From: Thermoflexus hugenholtzii JAD2
GTDB taxonomy: Bacteria > Chloroflexota > Anaerolineae > Thermoflexales > Thermoflexaceae
Length of the DNA: 64,000 bases
Reading direction: 5' to 3'
NCBI RefSeq assembly: GCF_900187885.1
Contig: NZ_FYEK01000071.1
Coordinates: 1-64,000, forward strand
The position numbers were made by a program, and so were the translations under genes. The first letter of the stretch is position 1; each line of letters begins with the position of its first letter. The notes beneath the pieces were generated by a model, which saw nothing but the letters and a program-made list of their open reading frames with translations, made no database searches and was not told where the DNA came from. This document shows positions 7,947 through 16,729 of the stretch, piece after piece.

Positions 7947-9886
7947 GGCAGATCAATTGCTGCAAGTGGAACGACTCGATCTTCTTGAGGGACAAACATG
8001 CCCGAGTGGAAATTCACACGCTCGCCGGTATCCGATCGGTAAACCCCTAATCCGATTCGGTAAGCGCCGGGGGATGCTGTCGGAGATATGGGAAGGCGCC
8101 GGATATCCTGCACGCTGGCGCCCACGCGCATCCAGCGCGGCGGCAACGTCTTGCCGATGAGATAGCCATCCTCTTGGGCCACCAGACGACCGTCGGGCCC
8201 ATAGAGGTGAAGGAAAACCGTCCAGTCCTCATGAACCGGAGCACGAAGCGCCCAGGTCGTCAGAACAATCAGCTCCCCTTTTCCCCGCTCCACAGATGCT
8301 TCGCACAGAACCAGCGACCCCGGCCCAAAAGATGCCCACTCGAACGGACACGGCCTGCGGCCACCGACTCGCACGAGACGCAAGGATCCCTCCGTTCGAT
8401 AATCCACTCGGAAAACGGCGTCCGCACGTTGCACGATCTCCGCCATTCCTTCCCAGCCCGGCCAGGATCCCAGCGTCCCATACCGGAAGCGCCACGGTTG
8501 CAGAACGTCCGGGAATGAGAGGGCAAGGACCTCCCATGATTCCCCCAGATTAGCGTGCAGGAACGCCCCGATGCCCACATAGTCTGGGATGAGAGGGATC
8601 CCTTCGTGGCCGAATGGATAGCGCTCCGATGAGCTGGCCAGCCAACTGGGATAATTGATGAACACAAGCGTAGAACCCGGGGGGACCTCCCGCACCTGTC
8701 TCAAGGTTTCCCGGACCAGAGCGCCGCCTGCCTTCAACTGCTCAAGCATGTTCTTTAGGAAAGCGCCATGGGCAAGGGCCACGGCACTGATTCCAACAGC
8801 GGCGAGGATCCTCCCCCATGAAGGGCGCCGGGCAAGCCACTGTATCCCCTCCGCCCAGATCCAGGCCGCTCCCGCTGCCCCCAGATACATCAAGCGGGGG
8901 CCGTCCATGACATACACGAAGGGTCGCGTCAGCAGCGCCGGAAGCACCGCCAGCCCATACCATCCCACTCCTACCACCCAGACTGATATGTAACCGGACT
9001 GATAAAACACAAAAGCCAGCGCCCCCAGGACGATCAGCCCGAGTAAGGCCAGCGCCGCAGACCCGGCCGGCCAGCCAGCGGGGATCGCCTGAGGAAGCGG
9101 GGTGATCAGTCCTTGAAGGAAATAAAGCGCGTTCCGTCCCCAATCCGCAACCGGTAGGCCTCGCATCGCCTTTCCGGGCCCAGCAAGGGAAACCCAGAGC
9201 GCCAGGGAGGCCATAGGGAGCATTCCATAGATCCAGGCAAAGATCCGAACGCGGGGATCAGTGGCCACAGGGCGCTTACCAGATAACATCGCCGCCAAGC
9301 AGACCAGCCAGCCCGCCATGACGCCGTGCTCGGCCGCGAAGGGGGCCAGCGCCACCGGGAAAAGCGCTCCAACCATCCCGCGCAGAGTATGGGTAGAAGC
9401 CAGCAGGGCCCCCAATAAAGCAAAGAAGGCAACCAGCGGATGAATCAGAGCGCTTGGATAAATCACCGCCTGCAAGCTGAACGGGAACAGAAGAAACCAA
9501 AACGCCGCCAGGAGCGCAGTCCATTGCGATCCGGATCCGGAGATGCGCCGATACAGGAGGCCCACCAGAGCGGCGTTGAAAATGTGCAGCGCCAATCCCA
9601 ATCCCCGAAGGGCGAGGACAGCACCCTTCCCCCATAACAGGTCCGCCGCCTTCCAGAGCGTGAGGCCGAGGGATCGGTAGTAACCCACCGGCCAGCGAAG
9701 AGAGGTCCAGATCTCAGCCCATCGGGCATCCCGCGCCGCTTGCAGGACAACCGGATCATCGAACAAATAGGGGAGAGACAGGAAAGGTCCGAAGAGCCCC
9801 CACCCCAACCCACCCAGAAGCAATAGGGTAGCGAGCCGGAGCCCCAGAGAACGCACTCGATGACTCTCTTGACGGACCGTGTTCAC
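7943..9886 (-). CDS. multi-pass membrane protein, probable glycan-related GT-C-like
   Basis: A 647-residue protein with about ten predicted membrane helices in the first 410 residues. It starts after MNTVRQESHRVRSLG with a hydrophobic segment. The first external loop contains YLFDDPVVLQAARDARW, an Asp-Asp position where GT-C enzymes carry catalytic acids. A soluble region fills residues 410-647. Its C-terminus (LPISPTASPGAYRIGLGVY) resembles the tail domain of the downstream gene, so the two may share an extracellular module. It overlaps that gene by four bases and follows the zinc-ribbon gene by three. No confident family name. Confidence 0.6.
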   Translation of the reverse strand: MNTVRQESHRVRSLGLRLATLLLLGGLGWGLFGPFLSLPYLFDDPVVLQAARDARWAEIWTSLRWPVGYYRSLGLTLWKAADLLWGKGAVLALRGLGLALHIFNAALVGLLYRRISGSGSQWTALLAAFWFLLFPFSLQAVIYPSALIHPLVAFFALLGALLASTHTLRGMVGALFPVALAPFAAEHGVMAGWLVCLAAMLSGKRPVATDPRVRIFAWIYGMLPMASLALWVSLAGPGKAMRGLPVADWGRNALYFLQGLITPLPQAIPAGWPAGSAALALLGLIVLGALAFVFYQSGYISVWVVGVGWYGLAVLPALLTRPFVYVMDGPRLMYLGAAGAAWIWAEGIQWLARRPSWGRILAAVGISAVALAHGAFLKNMLEQLKAGGALVRETLRQVREVPPGSTLVFINYPSWLASSSERYPFGHEGIPLIPDYVGIGAFLHANLGESWEVLALSFPDVLQPWRFRYGTLGSWPGWEGMAEIVQRADAVFRVDYRTEGSLRLVRVGGRRPCPFEWASFGPGSLVLCEASVERGKGELIVLTTWALRAPVHEDWTVFLHLYGPDGRLVAQEDGYLIGKTLPPRWMRVGASVQDIRRLPISPTASPGAYRIGLGVYRSDTGERVNFHSGMFVPQEDRVVPLAAIDLP

Positions 9887-9889
9887 CTC

Positions 9890-10312
9890 TCATTCCTCTC
9901 CGGCAGATCCCTCGCCCTCCTCCTCCCCTCCCTCGCCTTCGCCGGCCAGTTCGGGCATCGCCTTCTCGATCTCCTCCGGCGTCTGGCCGGCCTCCAGGCG
10001 CTCGATGACCTCCTCGAACTCCGGGCCCAGATCGCCCAGCTCCTCCCCCAGCTCCTGCGTCATCCGCCGCATCCAGCGGCCGATGGAGCGAGGATCCTTC
10101 TCGTCCACATCCCCGATCCAGTCCGCGTCCGCCAAAGACTCCAGCCGCGCCTCCTCCGAGCGAAGCACCCGAACCCGGGAGATCAGACGGACCAGATCGG
10201 AGCTCCCACAGTAGGTGCAGGTGACCTGGCTGTGGTCGACCTCCGAAAAAGTGCGGAAGAAAGCCGTGACCCGACGCCGACACCGACGGCAGCGATACTC
10301 ATAAATCGGCAT
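9890..10312 (-). CDS. FmdB-type zinc ribbon protein
   Basis: A 140-residue protein beginning MPIYEYRCRRCRRRVTAF, the hallmark FmdB/CxxC regulatory-protein start. CRRC and CTYC form one zinc ribbon. The second half is a highly acidic, Glu/Gly-rich tail. FmdB domains were linked to regulation of formamidase, but most members have no proven function. The ATG at 10312 follows a GGGAGGG site. A perfect minus-strand TATAAT lies at 10357-10362, about 45 bases upstream, without a clear -35. It is the first gene of the minus-strand run down to coaBC. Confidence 0.8.
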   Translation of the reverse strand: MPIYEYRCRRCRRRVTAFFRTFSEVDHSQVTCTYCGSSDLVRLISRVRVLRSEEARLESLADADWIGDVDEKDPRSIGRWMRRMTQELGEELGDLGPEFEEVIERLEAGQTPEEIEKAMPELAGEGEGGEEEGEGSAGEE

Positions 10313-10438
10313 GCGGAACCCTCCCCAACAGGATTCCACCGTGGAGGCAATTCCTGATTATAGCCCGATCCAGGGGTCCGGCGGGGAGCGCACGGGTTCA
10401 GGTAAAATGAGAAGCGATCCCACCGCATGCGGAGCACG

Positions 10439-11140
10439 ATGAGCAAACGGAAAGGCGCGGAAACCATGGAAACGGTTTTCTCTCCGGCCGTCACCCTTGA
10501 GGGGCTGGCCCAGCGCCCGACCCAGCCCCTCGTGGTGGTGATCTCCGGACCCTCCGGGGCCGGGAAAGATTCCCTGATCCGGCGGATGAAGGAGCTACAG
10601 GTCCCCTTTCACTTCGTGGTCACCGCCACCTCCCGTCCCCCGCGCCCCGGCGAGGTCGACGGCGTGGATTACCATTTCCTCTCCCGGGAACGGTTCGAGG
10701 CCGGTATCCGGGCCGGGGAGTTCCTGGAATACGCGGTGGTCTACGGGGATTACAAGGGCATCCCCCGCTGGGAGATCGAGAACGCCCTGGCCAGCGGTAA
10801 GGACGTGATCCTGCGGGTGGATGTGCAGGGCGCGGCCACCCTCCGCCGCCTGATCCCCGAAGCGGTGTTCATCTTCGTCATCCCTTCCTCCCGGGAGGAG
10901 CTCATCGAGCGCCTGCGCGCCCGCGGCACCGAGAGCCCGGAATCCATCGCCCGGAGGCTCCAGGCGGTGGAGGAGGAATTAAAGCACTGGGCGGAGTTCG
11001 ATTACGTGGTCGTCAACCGGAACCAGCATCTGGACGAGGCGGTGGCGGACATCCTGGCGATCATCCGCGCGGAGCACCGCCGAGCGCATCCCCGGGCGGC
11101 CCGTCGGGAACCTATGTCCCCTCCGCCGTCGTCTCGATGA
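10439..11140 (+). CDS. gmk: guanylate kinase
   Basis: Phosphorylates GMP to GDP with ATP. The P-loop is [11 protein letters not shown], followed by [19 protein letters not shown] (GMP-binding part) and [10 protein letters not shown], all standard for Gmk. The length is about 233 residues, slightly long because of about 25 extra N-terminal residues and a basic C-terminal tail. Start choice is uncertain: in-frame ATGs lie at 10427, 10439 and 10466. 10439 has GGAG five bases upstream and 10466 has GGAAAGG. A TAAAAT box at 10403-10408 may be its -10. Confidence 0.92.
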   Translation: MSKRKGAETMETVFSPAVTLEGLAQRPTQPLVVVISGPSGAGKDSLIRRMKELQVPFHFVVTATSRPPRPGEVDGVDYHFLSRERFEAGIRAGEFLEYAVVYGDYKGIPRWEIENALASGKDVILRVDVQGAATLRRLIPEAVFIFVIPSSREELIERLRARGTESPESIARRLQAVEEELKHWAEFDYVVVNRNQHLDEAVADILAIIRAEHRRAHPRAARREPMSPPPSSR

Positions 11141-11179
11141 AGCGTGCAACCCCACACGCTTCCGAAAGGGGACCTGTCC

Positions 11180-12544
11180 ATGGCGGGAATGGGAGATCTC
11201 TTCACGCACGGGCGGGCGGAGTACTGGAAGCGGGAAGCGCCGCTGGCGGCCCGCCTCCGGCCCCGGCGCCTGGAGGAGTTCCTCGGCCAGGACCACCTGA
11301 TCGGGCCCGGAGCCCCGCTCCGGCGCTTGATCGAAGAAGGCAAACTGCTCAACTCCATGATCTTTTGGGGTCCCCCGGGCACCGGGAAGACCACCCTGGC
11401 CCTGCTCATCGCTCAGGCCGCCGGCGCCCACGTGGAAAACCTGAGCGCGGTCACCGCCGGCCTGTCCGACCTGCGTCGGGTGATCCAGGAAGCCCGGGAA
11501 CGCCGCCGTCTCTACGGCCAGCGCACCCTCCTCATCGTCGATGAGCTCCACCGCTTCAACCGGGTCCAGCAAGACGCCCTGCTCCCCCACGTGGAGGACG
11601 GGACGGTGGTGTTCATCGGCATCACCACCGAGAACCCTTACTTCGCCGTCGTCCCCGCCCTGGTCTCCCGCTCCCGGGTGTTCTCGTTCCGTCCCCTCAC
11701 TGAAGAGGAGATCCTGGCTCTGCTGCGCCGCGCCCTGACCGATCCTGAGAACGGCTACGGCGGGCAGCCCATTGAGGTCCCGGAGGAAGTCCTCCGCTTC
11801 TGGGCCCGGCTCAGCGAAGGGGACGCCCGCAGCGCCCTGAACGCCCTGGAGCTGGCGGTCAGCGCCACCGCCCCCGGACCGGACGGGGTGATCCGCATCA
11901 CGATGGACATCGCCCAGGCGGTGGTCCAGCGGCGAGCCCTGGCCTACGACCGGGAGGCTCATTACGACACGATCAGCGCCTTCATCAAGTCCATCCGGGG
12001 CAGCGACCCCGACGCCGCCTTGTTCTGGCTGGCGAAGATGGTGGATGCCGGGGAGGATCCCCGTTTCATCATGCGACGCCTGCTGATCCTGGCAGCGGAG
12101 GACATCGGGCTGGCGGATCCCATGGCCATTGTGGTCACGGCGGCGTGCGCCCAGGCCCTGGAGTGGGTGGGGATGCCGGAGGCAGCCTACCACCTCGCGG
12201 AGGCCACCCTCTACCTGGCCACTGCCCCTAAAAGCAACAGCGCCGGAGCCTATTTCCGGGCCCTGGAGTTCCTGCGAGCGCATGGAGCCGGCGAGGTGCC
12301 CGCGCACCTCAAGGACGCCAGCCGGGACGCGGAGGCCCTGGGCCACGGCCAGGGCTATCAATATCCCCACGAGTTCCCGGGGCACTTCATCCGCCAGTCC
12401 TACTGGCCCGTCGGCCTCCCCCGGGTCCGGTTCTACAGGCCCTCGGATCAGGGCTACGAACGGGAGGTCGCCGAGCGCCTCCGCCGCTGGTGGGGCGCCC
12501 TTGAAGGACCGGAGCCCTCCTCCATCCCGTCCGAGGAAACGTGA
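11180..12544 (+). CDS. rarA: replication-associated recombination protein A (MgsA/RarA AAA ATPase)
   Basis: A clamp-loader-like AAA+ ATPase that acts at stalled forks and single-strand gaps. The Walker A is [13 protein letters not shown] and Walker B is [11 protein letters not shown]. The family features [19 protein letters not shown] near the start and [14 protein letters not shown] (sensor 2) are present. The C-terminal region carries the tetramerisation/DNA part ([39 protein letters not shown]). The length of about 454 is normal. ATG 11180 was chosen over 11144 because a GGGGAC site precedes it and the family begins close to GDLF. Confidence 0.95.
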   Translation: MAGMGDLFTHGRAEYWKREAPLAARLRPRRLEEFLGQDHLIGPGAPLRRLIEEGKLLNSMIFWGPPGTGKTTLALLIAQAAGAHVENLSAVTAGLSDLRRVIQEARERRRLYGQRTLLIVDELHRFNRVQQDALLPHVEDGTVVFIGITTENPYFAVVPALVSRSRVFSFRPLTEEEILALLRRALTDPENGYGGQPIEVPEEVLRFWARLSEGDARSALNALELAVSATAPGPDGVIRITMDIAQAVVQRRALAYDREAHYDTISAFIKSIRGSDPDAALFWLAKMVDAGEDPRFIMRRLLILAAEDIGLADPMAIVVTAACAQALEWVGMPEAAYHLAEATLYLATAPKSNSAGAYFRALEFLRAHGAGEVPAHLKDASRDAEALGHGQGYQYPHEFPGHFIRQSYWPVGLPRVRFYRPSDQGYEREVAERLRRWWGALEGPEPSSIPSEET

Positions 12545-12562
12545 GCGCATCCCGGCCCCAGG

Positions 12563-13381
12563 ATGAACTTGGCGCCGGGTTGGAATCCGAAAGACGAAAC
12601 ATGGGAGGCGGGATTGGCCCGCACGATCGCCGTTGTCAGCCAGAAAGGGGGAGTGGGCAAAACCACCACGGTGGTTCATCTGGGGGTGGCCCTGGCGGAA
12701 CGGGGAGCGCCCACCCTGCTGGTGGATCTGGATCCTCAAGCGGCCCTGACGGCGGCCTTCGGGATCAACGAGGACCTCCCCTCCGGCATCGAGGCCGCGC
12801 TGCTCAGAGGCATTGCCCTGGCCCAGGTGATCCGGAGCATACGCCCGGGTCTGGATCTGGCTCCCGCCACTTTCCAGCTCCACCAGGCGGAGATGAGCCT
12901 GCATCAACGGCCCAGCTGGCAACATCGGCTCCGGGAGGTCCTGCGGCCGGCCCAGGAACGCTACGCTTACATCTTGATCGACGCGCCGCCCGGCCTGGGC
13001 CCGCTGACGGTGAACGCCCTCACGGCCGCCGACGCCTTCCTGGTGCCCATTCGGCCGGACTATCTATCGCTCCGCAGCCTCAAGGGCCTGCTGATCGCAG
13101 TGGGGCGGCTGCGTCAGCAACTGGGGCTCTCCCTGGAGCTCCTGGGCATCCTCCCGACGATGGTCCAGCTCCACGTCCGACACCATCGGGATGTGCTCTC
13201 GGAGTTGACCGCCGCCTTCGGTCGGAAGGTGTTCCCGGTTTTCATCCCCCAGACCATCCGCTTCGCGGAGGCGCCGGTGGCCGGCAAAAGCCTCCTGGAG
13301 CTCATGGCCAGCCACCCCGGCGCCCAGGCCTACCGTCGCCTCGCCGCCCTCATCGACGAGACCCGCCCGAAAGCCCGCTGA
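12563..13381 (+). CDS. ParA/Soj-type ATPase, orphan
   Basis: A 272-residue (or 255) MinD/ParA ATPase. The deviant Walker A is VSQKGGVGKTTT, the A' box LLVDLDPQAALT, and Walker B LIDAPPGLGPLTVNAL. Such proteins position DNA or large complexes by ATP-dependent dimerisation. No ParB or parS-like neighbour is seen. Two starts are possible: ATG 12563 with weak upstream signal, or TTG 12614 (LARTIAVVSQ) preceded by GGGAGG with ideal spacing. The latter fits the family's N-terminus better. It sits 18 bases after rarA. Confidence 0.85.
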   Translation: MNLAPGWNPKDETWEAGLARTIAVVSQKGGVGKTTTVVHLGVALAERGAPTLLVDLDPQAALTAAFGINEDLPSGIEAALLRGIALAQVIRSIRPGLDLAPATFQLHQAEMSLHQRPSWQHRLREVLRPAQERYAYILIDAPPGLGPLTVNALTAADAFLVPIRPDYLSLRSLKGLLIAVGRLRQQLGLSLELLGILPTMVQLHVRHHRDVLSELTAAFGRKVFPVFIPQTIRFAEAPVAGKSLLELMASHPGAQAYRRLAALIDETRPKAR

Positions 13382-13413
13382 GGCCCGGCCTGGATCCAGC
13401 CCGCATGTCCTCC

Positions 13414-13869
13414 TCACCCGCTCGATCCCGCCCGGGATCCAAACGCCCAGCACGGCAATCCCTCTCGTTCGGCCGCCCGAACCAGTTGCTGGTCAAAGCT
13501 CACGAAAAGAATGCCCGCGCCCAGCATCTCCGACCACGTGAGAGCTCCTGCAAGGTGAACCGCATCATATGCGCGCAACCCATAACGCCACGAAAGGTCC
13601 GCAGCACGCCGGGCTAAGGCCCCCGTCACAGGAAGCCGAACGTAGAACGCCCAGTGGCTTAGAAAATCCTGCCATGCGCGTCCGGCTTCCGCCGCGGAAA
13701 GCCACCCCAGGCGGATCGCTTTGCTCAAGGCGGAAGCCATCTCCACCTGGGCAAGGATAACAGTTCCCGCAAGCACCTCTCCCTCCAGCAGCTGGGCCAC
13801 CTGATCGCTGTGTGTCTCCTGAACATCACGCTTGACCAGGGCGCTGGTATCCAGATACAGGACTTTCAT
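13414..13869 (-). CDS. vapC: VapC-like PIN-domain toxin
   Basis: A 151-residue PIN-fold RNase. It starts MKVLYLDTSALVKRD with the first catalytic Asp. AQVEMASALSKA supplies the conserved Glu. LRAYDAVHLAGAL and FVSFDQQLVRAA supply the remaining acids. VapC toxins cleave tRNA or rRNA when freed from antitoxin. The gene begins four bases inside the end of the upstream antitoxin gene, the standard coupled arrangement. The target RNA is unknown. It is convergent with parA. Confidence 0.88.
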   Translation of the reverse strand: MKVLYLDTSALVKRDVQETHSDQVAQLLEGEVLAGTVILAQVEMASALSKAIRLGWLSAAEAGRAWQDFLSHWAFYVRLPVTGALARRAADLSWRYGLRAYDAVHLAGALTWSEMLGAGILFVSFDQQLVRAAEREGLPCWAFGSRAGSSG

Positions 13870-14141
13870 TCCCGATCCTCTAACACCAGTTCTGCAAGCG
13901 TCCCCGGACCATGAAGCCGGACTGCGGGTTGATAGGGGGGCAGCAGGTGGCCGTTCCACTCGATCAGCCCGGCACGCATCAATTGAGTCATGCGGCCTCG
14001 AGGATCTTCAGAGAAGGGAAGGATCTGCCCGATCGGCTCACCGCGCTCCATCAGGATGATGGTCTCTCCTTCTTTGACTCGCTGAAGGTAATATCCCAGA
14101 CGATCCCTGAACTGACGAAGGCCCAAACGGATCACGCCCAT
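13866..14141 (-). CDS. vapB: Phd/YefM-type antitoxin (VapB partner)
   Basis: A 91-residue protein starting MGVIRLGLRQFRDRLGYYL, the Phd/YefM fold that binds operator DNA as a dimer. GETIILMERGEPIGQILP is the classical second segment. The C-terminal half (residues 45-91) would wrap the PIN toxin. It sits directly upstream of vapC with a four-base overlap. The ATG at 14141 follows a strong GGGAGGGGAG site; an upstream in-frame ATG is not needed. It probably represses its own promoter in the 100 bases upstream. Confidence 0.85.
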   Translation of the reverse strand: MGVIRLGLRQFRDRLGYYLQRVKEGETIILMERGEPIGQILPFSEDPRGRMTQLMRAGLIEWNGHLLPPYQPAVRLHGPGTLAELVLEDRE

Positions 14142-14245
14142 GTCGCTCCCCTCCCGGTTGGCATTCTCGTGACTCATGATAGCCCAATCTACATCAACGG
14201 TCCCCTTCGCTCCCCTGAGCAAGAGGATAAACGTGAACGGAGCGT

Positions 14246-14863
14246 CTACAGGGCGATCAGGCCCCGGCGCAGGCCCTGGCGGACGGCTTCGGCGCGATTG
14301 ACAGCATTCAGTTTTCGGTAAATTGAGGAGATATGGAACTTCACGGTGCGCTCGCGGATGCCCAGCCGGGCCGCGATCTCTTTGTTGGCCAAGCCCTCAG
14401 CCAGCAACCGCAGGATCTCCAGCTCCCGGGGCGTGAGCGGCTCACCCGGCTCTTCGATCCCCTCCGGCCGCGCCCCGAACCCGGGCATCCAACGGGGATC
14501 GATCACCAAGAGGCCCTCCGCCAGGGCCCGCACGGCCGCCCGCAGTGCATCCGCTGAGGTCTCAAAGAGGAGCACCCCGTAAATCGGGAAACTCATCGCG
14601 ATGGAGGGGAGCAGCCGCTCCGCCCCTTCCGCATCTTCCACCAAGAAGAGGACCGCCGGCCCCTCGCCGGTCCACTCCCGCCATCCCCATCGCGCATCCA
14701 TGGCCGGGTGCACCCCCGCCACCACCACAACCTCAGCGCTGGAGCGCCCCAGATCCATTAGGGAGGACGCCTCCTGCACCACCCGGATCTCCTCCCCCTC
14801 CAGCATCGCGCGCAGTCCGGCCCGGAGGGCCGGAACGGCCGCCACGACGGCCACGCGGATCAT
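14246..14863 (-). CDS. LuxR/NarL-family regulator with degenerate receiver domain
   Basis: A 205-residue protein. Residues 1-120 fold like a receiver domain (MIRVAVVAAVPALRAGLRAML). The acidic pair expected after the first strand is absent, and the phospho-acceptor region reads VVVVAGVHPAMD with no Asp at the strand end, so it is probably not phosphorylated. Residues 140-205 are a LuxR-type helix-turn-helix (LTPRELEILRLLAEGLANKE, then FHISSIYRKLNAVNRAEAV). It overlaps the upstream protease gene by four bases (ATGA). That suggests it shares an operon with two S1C proteases and may control an envelope stress response (inference). Confidence 0.85.
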   Translation of the reverse strand: MIRVAVVAAVPALRAGLRAMLEGEEIRVVQEASSLMDLGRSSAEVVVVAGVHPAMDARWGWREWTGEGPAVLFLVEDAEGAERLLPSIAMSFPIYGVLLFETSADALRAAVRALAEGLLVIDPRWMPGFGARPEGIEEPGEPLTPRELEILRLLAEGLANKEIAARLGIRERTVKFHISSIYRKLNAVNRAEAVRQGLRRGLIAL

Positions 14864-15465
14864 CCGTTCCCCTCCCGGATCAGCCCATCTACTGCGTCCG
14901 CCGGGACCGCCAGGCTTTGATCCCCACCCACCACCATCGCGCTCACCCCCACCACCCGTCCCCAGGCGTCCAGCAGCGGGCCACCGGAGTTCCCAGGCGC
15001 CAGCGCCGCATCCGTGCGCAACAGACGGAGCGTCCTGCGCGGGCCGCCGGTTCGGACGGTCACCCATCCGCTGAACACCCCCAGGGTGACGGAATAAGGC
15101 TCGCCCCATGGATGCCCCAGGGCCAGCATCAGGGATCCCGCCCGGAGCGTGGCCGGATCGCGAAGGGGAAGCGCGGGCCCCACCGGCTGTGGGAGCCGGA
15201 GCACCGCCAGATCCAGCTCCGGCTCCACAATGACTGGCACCGCCGGCAAATGCTCCCCCGTCCACAGGGTCACCCGATGGGGCTCGCGGGCGAGCAGATG
15301 GGCGCTGGTGACCACAAGCCCCGGCCGCACGAGGAAGCCGGCCCCAAATCCCCCGCGGCCGTTCCACACCCGCACAACGCCCGGGATCACCTGCTCCAGG
15401 ACGGCCCCCAGGGCGGCATCCACCGCCGCCGGAAGCCCCGCCACGGTCCACCCCGGAAAGGCCAT
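14860..15465 (-). CDS. trypsin-like S1C serine protease without PDZ
   Basis: A 201-residue protease domain. The triad is visible as VTSAHLL (His), ELDLAVLRL (Asp) and APGNSGGPLL (Ser in GNSGGP). No signal peptide and no PDZ domain are seen, so it is a bare, shorter version of the HtrA-like neighbour upstream. I favour the ATG at 15465, which has GGAGG seven bases upstream. An ATG at 15480 in the same frame has a poorly spaced site. Either start lies inside the end of the HtrA-like gene, so the pair overlaps by about 80-95 bases. Confidence 0.8.
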   Translation of the reverse strand: MAFPGWTVAGLPAAVDAALGAVLEQVIPGVVRVWNGRGGFGAGFLVRPGLVVTSAHLLAREPHRVTLWTGEHLPAVPVIVEPELDLAVLRLPQPVGPALPLRDPATLRAGSLMLALGHPWGEPYSVTLGVFSGWVTVRTGGPRRTLRLLRTDAALAPGNSGGPLLDAWGRVVGVSAMVVGGDQSLAVPADAVDGLIREGNG

Positions 15466-16388
15466 CGCTCCGCCTCCCATGCCTCCCGACGCTCCCCGAT
15501 GATCAGCGACAGCGTCCGCCGCTCCTCCCCCCGGAGCACCTCCACCTCAACCGAACGACCCACCACATCCCCGAAGAGCCGGGTCTGGAGATCCTCCACC
15601 TCCTGGACCGGATGGCCCTGGAAGGCCGTCAGGATGTCCCCCGGGCGCAACCCGGCCTGAGCTGCCGGACTGCCTTCCTCCACCCCCACGATCAGCAACC
15701 CATGGGATTGAGGACGCCCCAGGGCCTCCTGTTGCGCCGGGGCGAGGGGAACCGATTGCGTCCGGATGCCCAGGTAGCCCCGGCGGACCTGCCCTTCACG
15801 GGCCAGGGCTTCCGCCACCCGCCAGGCCAGCCGGATGGGGATGGACAGCGGGATCCCGGCCAGGCCGGAGGTGTTGATCCCGACCGCTCGCCCTTCCCCA
15901 TCGATCAGCGGGCCTCCCGAGAAGCCCGGATACATGGTGGCATCGGTGCGGAGATAGCGCTCCAACCATCCGCCCCAGGGGGTGCGGAGCGGACCACCGA
16001 CCGCGGTGATCACCCCCAGGCTGGCCTGGATGCCCTCTGAGGTGGGCCGCCCCAGGGCCAGGACGATCTGGCCCACTCGGGGTTCCCGCTCCGCGATCTC
16101 CAGCACCGGAACCGAGCCCTCTGATACCCGCAACAGCGCCAGATCCGTGGCGGGGTCCCGGCTGATGCGGACGGCCGTCCGCTCCCGGCCGTCCGGCAAC
16201 ACCACCCGGATCTCCTCTCGCTCGATGACGTGGTCCGCCGTCAACACCAGGTCCGCCGCGTAGCCGACCCCGCTGGCCGGCCAGCGATCCCGCGCGTCCA
16301 CAGTGACCGTGGCCGCCGCCCCTCGCGCGGCGGCCTCCGCCAGGGCCTCGGACAGAGCGACCAGTGGATTCAGAAACTCACGCTCCAT
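15387..16388 (-). CDS. HtrA/DegP-like serine protease with C-terminal PDZ
   Basis: A 333-residue protein. The protease domain occupies about residues 20-215, with triad LTADHVI (His), ATDLALLRV (Asp) and YPGFSGGPLI (Ser). The PDZ domain covers about 225-310 (GLLIVGVEEGSPAAQAGLRP, then LRGEERRTLSLIIG). The tail is Trp/Arg/Pro-rich. It lacks an obvious signal peptide or membrane anchor, unlike most HtrA proteins, so it may be cytoplasmic. ATG 16388 follows AGGAGG. It is the first gene of a three-gene unit with a second protease and a LuxR regulator. Confidence 0.85.
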   Translation of the reverse strand: MEREFLNPLVALSEALAEAAARGAAATVTVDARDRWPASGVGYAADLVLTADHVIEREEIRVVLPDGRERTAVRISRDPATDLALLRVSEGSVPVLEIAEREPRVGQIVLALGRPTSEGIQASLGVITAVGGPLRTPWGGWLERYLRTDATMYPGFSGGPLIDGEGRAVGINTSGLAGIPLSIPIRLAWRVAEALAREGQVRRGYLGIRTQSVPLAPAQQEALGRPQSHGLLIVGVEEGSPAAQAGLRPGDILTAFQGHPVQEVEDLQTRLFGDVVGRSVEVEVLRGEERRTLSLIIGERREAWEAERWPFRGGPWRGFRRRWMPPWGPSWSR

Positions 16389-16540
16389 GGGGGCCTCCTT
16401 TTGTTTCGGTTGCCCGGGGAGCGAGGCCGATCGCCTTCGCCTCCTTCGGGTCTCTGCGCTCAGCATACCGTGGGGAATCCTCCCGGCGCCCCGGCCATGC
16501 GGACAGGAGAGATCCCGGACTTCCGGGCAGCCCCTATCTC

Positions 16541-16700
16541 TTCGTAGAAGCAGCTTTCGACACAACCTTGCCGTCTCGAGGACGGAGGTTCAGGGCTAAA
16601 GCTGTAGGAGCAGCTTCCGCCGCGACCCATCAGGGTTCAAAAACAAGAGTTCGGGGCTACAAAAAGACCGATGCCTGCAGGAGCGGCTTCGGCCGCAACC
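16541..16700. repeat. three degenerate copies of a GTAGGAGCGGCTTC-type repeat
   Basis: In the gap between the HtrA-like and glycosyltransferase genes, three related units lie about 65-70 bases apart. They read cgtagaagcagctttcg (about 16543), tgtaggagcagcttccgccg (about 16603) and tgcaggagcggcttcggccg (about 16674). The third contains the near-palindrome gcggcttcggccgc. Two are followed by related text ending in 'tcgaggac' or 'tcgaagacc' then 'gttca/ggttca'. They look like a REP-type dispersed repeat family, each copy able to form a small hairpin. No gene was seen in 16389-16729. Confidence 0.6.
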
Positions 16701-16729
16701 CCTTGTCGCATCGAAGACCGGGGTAGGGT

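Noticed and set aside
6124-7995. A 623-codon minus-strand frame overlapping the GT39-like gene in another frame
   Set aside because: The GT39-like frame has hydrophobic helices and the WWDEG motif; the other is rich in Pro, Gly and Arg with no features.
10979-12925. A 648-codon minus-strand frame opposite gmk and rarA
   Set aside because: It is antisense to two well-supported genes, and its residues (Gly/Arg/His/Gln-rich) show no family motif. Long antisense frames are normal in DNA with GC-rich third positions.
16541-16700. CRISPR array
   Set aside because: The three units are too degenerate, too short and unequal, with no constant repeat or spacer length. They fit a REP-like repeat better. 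No other array was seen in the window, including near cas genes.
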